Shown here: positions 60,329-64,000 of the stretch, piece by piece
How the letters are laid out: each line of letters opens with the position of its first letter
How positions within the stretch are numbered: the first letter of the stretch is position 1
NCBI RefSeq assembly: GCF_900258045.1
Contig: NZ_OGVD01000004.1
Location: 1,302,001 to 1,366,000 of the forward strand
Reading direction: 5' to 3'
Origin: Sphingorhabdus sp. EL138
GTDB lineage: Bacteria > Pseudomonadota > Alphaproteobacteria > Sphingomonadales > Sphingomonadaceae
Length of the DNA stretch: 64,000 nucleotides
Made by a program: the position numbers and the translations under genes
The notes under the pieces: generated by a model
Database searches by the model: none
What the model saw: only the letters and a program-made list of their open reading frames with translations
What the model was told of the DNA's origin: nothing

Positions 60329-62505
60329 GCCTCGATACCCATTTGCTTGTTGTACAACATGGCATAACGGCCATCGGCCTTTAGCAACTCATCATGCGTG
60401 CCGATTTCGGTTATATCGCCCGCTTCCACAGTCACGATACGATTGCACTGGCGCACAGCAGACAAGCGGTGAGCAATGATCATGACCGTACGACCTTGGG
60501 CGATCCTGCCAAGATTTTCCTGGATGATTTCTTCGCTCTCTGCATCGAGCGCGGAGGTTGCTTCATCCAATATCAATATGCGCGGATCACCGATAAGTGC
60601 TCTGGCAATCGCCATGCGCTGACGCTGTCCGCCAGACAGGTTCGAACCGCGCTCATCGATGACGGTGTCATAGCCATGCGGCAGTTCCAAGATAAACTCA
60701 TGTGCACCGGCTAGAGTGGCGGCCGCGATCACCGCTTCCATGGGGCGTGTCGGATCAGCTAAGGATATATTCTCGCGTACCGTGCGATTGAATAGGATGT
60801 TCTCCTGAAGCACAACGCCGATTTGGCGTCGCAGCCAGGCTGGGTCCACCAGGGCCAGATCTACACCATCGATCAGTACCCTGCCCTGCTCTGGTACGTA
60901 TAGGCGTTGCACAAGCTTGGTCAGCGTCGACTTACCGGAACCGGATGGCCCCACAATGCCGAGCATCTCGCCGGCCTTCACTTCAAGACTGACACCGCGT
61001 AATGCCTCCGGCGCATCGGGGCGATAGCGAAAGCGGACCTTGTCAAACTCCACGCGACCAGAAATCGGCGGCAGGCTTGCGCGGTTAGGATTATGCTCCG
61101 GCTCAGCAGGCGTATTGAGAATATCACCCAAACGATCTACAGAAATTCGGACCTGCTGAAAATCCTGCCATAGTTGTGACAGCCTGAGGATCGGTTGTGC
61201 CACACGGCCGGCAAGCATGTTGAAAGCAACGAGCGAGCCGACGGTCAACGTCCCTGCAATGACTGCCTTGGCTCCAAAGAACAGGATGGCGACGGTCGTC
61301 AGCTTCGATACGGCCTGAATCAAATGGCTGCCCCAGTTGGACAGAATAGCGACCCTAAAGCCCGTCTGAGTATAGCCAGAGAAGAGCTTTTCCCACTTGT
61401 CCCGCATCTGCGGTTCGACAGCCATGGACTTGAGCGTGCCTATACCGGTCACCGTTTCGACCAGAAAGGCCTGATTCTCGGCGCCACGACGGAACTTCTC
61501 GTCCAGCCGCGCGCGCAGCGGTGGTGTGATAAACAGAGAAATCGCGATATAGATAGGGATAGTTAGCGCAACAATCAGTGTCAGCAGCGGTGAATAGATA
61601 TACATGACCACAAAGAAGACGATAGTGAAGAACAGGTCGATCACCACTGTCACAGCATTACTGGTCAGAAACTCGCGTATCGTTTCCAGTTCACGCACGC
61701 GCGCTACACTGTCGCCGACGCGCCGCGCTTCAAAATAACTCACCGGTAAATTGACGAGATGCCGGAACATATTGGAGGATAGCTCTGCATCAACCCGGTT
61801 GGTCGTATGCGCAAAAAGCCAGTTTCTGAGAGCCGATAGAAATGTCTCCCAGATCAGTACTACCGCTAGCCCGAAGGCAAGTACTTCCAGCGTGGTCAGT
61901 GACTGGTGGACCAGCACCTTGTCGATCACCAGTTGAAAGAATATCGGAGAGGCCAAACCCATAAGTTGCAGAAAAAAGCTGCCAATCAAGACGTCGCGCA
62001 AAGCCCGACGATATTTGACCAAGGCGGGAATGAACCAACCAATATCAAAAGGGCGTTTGTCACCTGCGACCTTTTCTCGGGAAGTCAACAACAGCAAACG
62101 CCCCGCATAGGCGTCCTCAAATGCATCAGCAGACAAGACTTCGGGCCGTTCAGCATCGCCACGCTGGATCAGATAGCGCGGATTATCAATATCTTCTTCA
62201 ATCTTGAGTAAAATGAATGCGCTATCGTCATTTGTCCTTAGAATCGCGGGCAGCGGAATTTTGGACAGTTCTTCGTGTGACGCGTCCCGAAGACGTGCAA
62301 TCAGACCAAGCTTCTTACCAATACGTGACAAATGTTCCAGCGTGTAAGGCTCATCACCCTTACCGCGATCATGATGGATTTGTTGCGGATCGGCTGGCAG
62401 TCCGAGAAATTTGGCCAGTAGCACAAAACATGCAAGCGCCGGATCAATTGGTCCGATTTGCTCGATGGGTTGATCTATGGTCTGGTCGTCTTCCCCGACA
62501 GACAT
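60325..62505 (-). CDS. Type I secretion ABC exporter (HlyB family) with inactive C39-like domain
   Basis: A 726-residue inner-membrane exporter. Residues 1-140 are a C39-peptidase-like domain in which the catalytic cysteine position is not Cys (DPALACFVLLAKFLG; the aligned residue is Pro), so it should bind rather than cut its substrate, as in HlyB. Residues about 165-450 form six membrane helices. The ATPase part has Walker A GIVGPSGSGKSTLTKL (about residue 518), the ABC signature LSGGQRQRMAIARAL, Walker B ILILDEATSALD (about residue 647) and the His switch IIAHRLSAV. It is first in the exporter-adaptor unit and is the likely secretor of the giant RTX protein. Confidence 0.96.
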   Translation of the reverse strand: MSVGEDDQTIDQPIEQIGPIDPALACFVLLAKFLGLPADPQQIHHDRGKGDEPYTLEHLSRIGKKLGLIARLRDASHEELSKIPLPAILRTNDDSAFILLKIEEDIDNPRYLIQRGDAERPEVLSADAFEDAYAGRLLLLTSREKVAGDKRPFDIGWFIPALVKYRRALRDVLIGSFFLQLMGLASPIFFQLVIDKVLVHQSLTTLEVLAFGLAVVLIWETFLSALRNWLFAHTTNRVDAELSSNMFRHLVNLPVSYFEARRVGDSVARVRELETIREFLTSNAVTVVIDLFFTIVFFVVMYIYSPLLTLIVALTIPIYIAISLFITPPLRARLDEKFRRGAENQAFLVETVTGIGTLKSMAVEPQMRDKWEKLFSGYTQTGFRVAILSNWGSHLIQAVSKLTTVAILFFGAKAVIAGTLTVGSLVAFNMLAGRVAQPILRLSQLWQDFQQVRISVDRLGDILNTPAEPEHNPNRASLPPISGRVEFDKVRFRYRPDAPEALRGVSLEVKAGEMLGIVGPSGSGKSTLTKLVQRLYVPEQGRVLIDGVDLALVDPAWLRRQIGVVLQENILFNRTVRENISLADPTRPMEAVIAAATLAGAHEFILELPHGYDTVIDERGSNLSGGQRQRMAIARALIGDPRILILDEATSALDAESEEIIQENLGRIAQGRTVMIIAHRLSAVRQCNRIVTVEAGDITEIGTHDELLKADGRYAMLYNKQMGIEA

Positions 62506-62585
62506 ATCTTACGCGCCCCCGCTATACTTAAGGCGCAGGCTAGTAACAGTGATTGTTAAGATTCGCCAGAAAAACTAGTCGCCAA

Positions 62586-62658
62586 CGTTTAACTACATAG
62601 ATTTACTTGGTTTCTTTTTATGCGCGGATACATTTACATCCATTTCGGATGTAAATTG
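62586..62658 (-). promoter_or_regulatory. Candidate shared operator upstream of the exporter unit
   Basis: A perfect 10-bp inverted repeat, ATTTACATCC (62632-62641) and GGATGTAAAT (62647-62656), with a 5-base spacer. It lies 126 bases before the exporter ATG. A near copy stands before the sel1-RTX unit. The pair of smaller shared segments, CGTTTA (62586-62591) and GATTTAC (62600-62606), is on the gene side. On the plus strand the hairpin is followed by TGGGTTTTTT, so it could also end plus-strand transcripts; which role is real is open. Confidence 0.55.
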
Positions 62659-62788
62659 GGTTTTTTGCAAGCGGAACTAGAAATCTCGGCAAATGCCTTA
62701 ACTGAGGAAGGCCTTTGACCAACTGTAGTAAAGAGGTGAAAATAGTACCTCCTGGCCGCAGAAGAACTCAAAAAACCAGTGGAATGCG

Positions 62789-62864
62789 TGGTGCCGCTTA
62801 GAGGACTCGAACCTCTGACCCCATCATTACGAATGATGTGCTCTACCACCTGAGCTAAAGCGGC
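62789..62864 (-). tRNA. tRNA-Thr (CGU)
   Basis: On the minus strand the 76-base cloverleaf starts GCCGCTT and ends AAGCGGC plus A and an encoded CCA; the acceptor stem pairs over all seven bases. The D arm is GCTCAGGTGGTAGAGC, the anticodon stem CATCA/TGATG closes the loop TTCGTAA with anticodon CGT, and the T arm is AGAGGTTCGAGTCCTCT. It lies about 280 bases upstream of the secretion operon. No integrase or duplicated tRNA end was found nearby. Confidence 0.95.
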
Positions 62865-63078
62865 GCTCAATCGGTCAGGTGGGGTTTATCCATCTCGACC
62901 GGCTGACGGAGGCGCCTTTAACAGCCGGTTTGTCCTGTGACAAGCCTGACCATAGATTCGCAACACTATTGCCAGATTTTCAGCGGCCCCGACGCAAGAA
63001 ATCTTCAAAAGTTTACCGAATATTTACCATGGCTGCTGCAAAACGGTCCTGAAACAAATAGATTTAGTGGGATCAGGC

Positions 63079-64000
63079 ATGGAAAATCTTCGTAATTCCG
63101 ATGAAAATGGCGGTTTAGGTGTCGGCCTTGACGCCGATTACATCGCCTATGAAGATGAGGATGTAACCAACGATGCGCCCCCCGCAATTGGTCAGGATGA
63201 GCGGCGCATGCACGTGCGGGCCTATAATTTCTGGGCCGGACTGCTGGGTGAGCGTCAATTTCCAAGCGTCGAAGATCTCGATCCTGAATCGGATGATGAT
63301 TTCGGACCTAACAGCGTTCTGCTCGACTTTACGAACGGCGTTGAGAATCCCTCAATCCAGTTTCTCGGCAAATCCCTGCGTAAAGAATGTGAACTGGACG
63401 ACAGCATTACCTCGATCGATCAGGTGCCGGCACGCTCGCTCCTGTCACGGATCACCGATCACTATCTTCAGATTATCGCAAATCAGGCACCAATTGGTTT
63501 TGAGGCGGAATTTGTAAATCAGCGGGGCATTACGATCATGTATCGCGGTATATTGCTGCCCTTCTCCACCGATGACGATACAATCGATTTCATTTACGGC
63601 GTCATTAACTGGAAAGAGGTTGTCGCGGATGACTATGCGCAGGAACTCGAGGACCAGGTTGCAGAGGCGATGCGGTCCGCTCCGGAAAAAACCGAAACAG
63701 GTCCTATCTGGGCCGATGCTCCGGCATCCAGCCAGTTGGAGCTGACCGCCGAAGATGCAGCCGCTGCCACCGCAGCACTTGTCGGCGGTGATCATATCGA
63801 TCTGGAAGATATTAGCGACCAACCCAGCGAAGATTCCAGCCTCGCCGACTGGTTGGTTGCGGCACGCAGCAGTGCAGACAATGCGGCACATAGCGAGCAG
63901 CGCAGCCGCGCCGCACTTTATAACGCCATTGGTCAGGCCTATGATTTTTACATCATGACCGAAGCGCATCCGGATGAATATGCCATCCTGCTTGAAGACT
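63079..64000 (+). CDS. PAS-like domain protein of sphingomonads (3' end outside window)
   Basis: The frame opens at an ATG at 63079 and is open to the window edge, giving at least 307 residues. It starts MENLRNSDENGGLGVGLDAD, with an acidic N-terminal part. The part RMHVRAYNFWAGLLGERQFP to DFIYGVINWKEVV (residues about 43-190) has the pattern of the PAS-fold domains common in sphingomonads, which may sense small ligands or redox state. The remainder is acidic with helical stretches. The function is unknown. Confidence 0.75.
   Translation, partial: MENLRNSDENGGLGVGLDADYIAYEDEDVTNDAPPAIGQDERRMHVRAYNFWAGLLGERQFPSVEDLDPESDDDFGPNSVLLDFTNGVENPSIQFLGKSLRKECELDDSITSIDQVPARSLLSRITDHYLQIIANQAPIGFEAEFVNQRGITIMYRGILLPFSTDDDTIDFIYGVINWKEVVADDYAQELEDQVAEAMRSAPEKTETGPIWADAPASSQLELTAEDAAAATAALVGGDHIDLEDISDQPSEDSSLADWLVAARSSADNAAHSEQRSRAALYNAIGQAYDFYIMTEAHPDEYAILLED

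Noticed and set aside
60325-62505. Bacteriocin-type exporter with leader-cutting peptidase
   Set aside because: The C39-like domain lacks its catalytic cysteine at the expected place and the substrate is an RTX protein without a double-glycine leader.
62506-62864. Secretion locus as a tRNA-linked genomic island
   Set aside because: A tRNA-Thr gene lies beside it, but no integrase, transposase or repeated tRNA 3' end was found inside the window.

Overview
The window looks like chromosomal DNA of a sphingomonad (Alphaproteobacteria, Sphingomonadales). Pointers are the nusA-rimP pair, the crtY-crtI-crtB carotenoid cluster, the RlmN and D-aminoacylase-like proteins, many MipA/CsgG/IalB-type envelope proteins and generally high but not extreme GC. 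The genus is not decided here; this is an inference from gene content, not a database match.

Left part (1-23 kb): mostly housekeeping and envelope genes. In order: nusA (partial) and rimP; a small dispersed hairpin repeat; an arsenic-type operon (arsR-arsI-aquaporin) with a clear promoter and operator; argG with a Ca2+/cation exchanger; a cfa gene followed upstream by a molybdopterin oxidoreductase/cytochrome b pair; an outer-membrane barrel; a Rid-family protein; rlmN; an IalB-like protein and a phosphatase; dnaN; a possible copper-related pair (DUF2946-like protein and outer-membrane transporter); a D-aminoacylase-like amidohydrolase; an epoxide-hydrolase-like enzyme; a ferredoxin-NADP reductase; a CsgG-like protein; a YncE-like lipoprotein.

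Middle part (23-39 kb): GMC oxidoreductase, alpha carbonic anhydrase, prfB without a frameshift, MipA/OmpV barrel, then a pigment region with a sterol-desaturase-like hydroxylase overlapping a DUF2141 gene and divergent crtY-crtI-crtB. After this come a CysQ-like phosphatase, PmbA/TldE, an old-yellow-enzyme homologue, a Crp-type regulator, an SDR and a TVP38 membrane protein.

Right part (39.5-62.5 kb): the most unusual region. It is a complete-looking type I secretion locus, all on the minus strand: an ABC exporter (HlyB-like) and adaptor (HlyD-like), two small lipoproteins (Sel1-like and a SUMF1/FGE-fold protein without the catalytic cysteines), a single uninterrupted 5753-residue RTX protein, and a HlyC-type lysine acyltransferase. 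The giant protein joins a hydrophobic, toxin-like N-terminal part, a very long RTX calcium-binding part, eight cadherin-like modules and an EF-hand-like C-terminal part. Two similar palindromic sequences lie at almost the same distance (about 126 and 129 bases) upstream of the two transcription units of this locus, which suggests common control. No TolC-type outer-membrane channel gene is in the window. A tRNA-Thr(CGU) gene and a PAS-like protein (partial) close the window.
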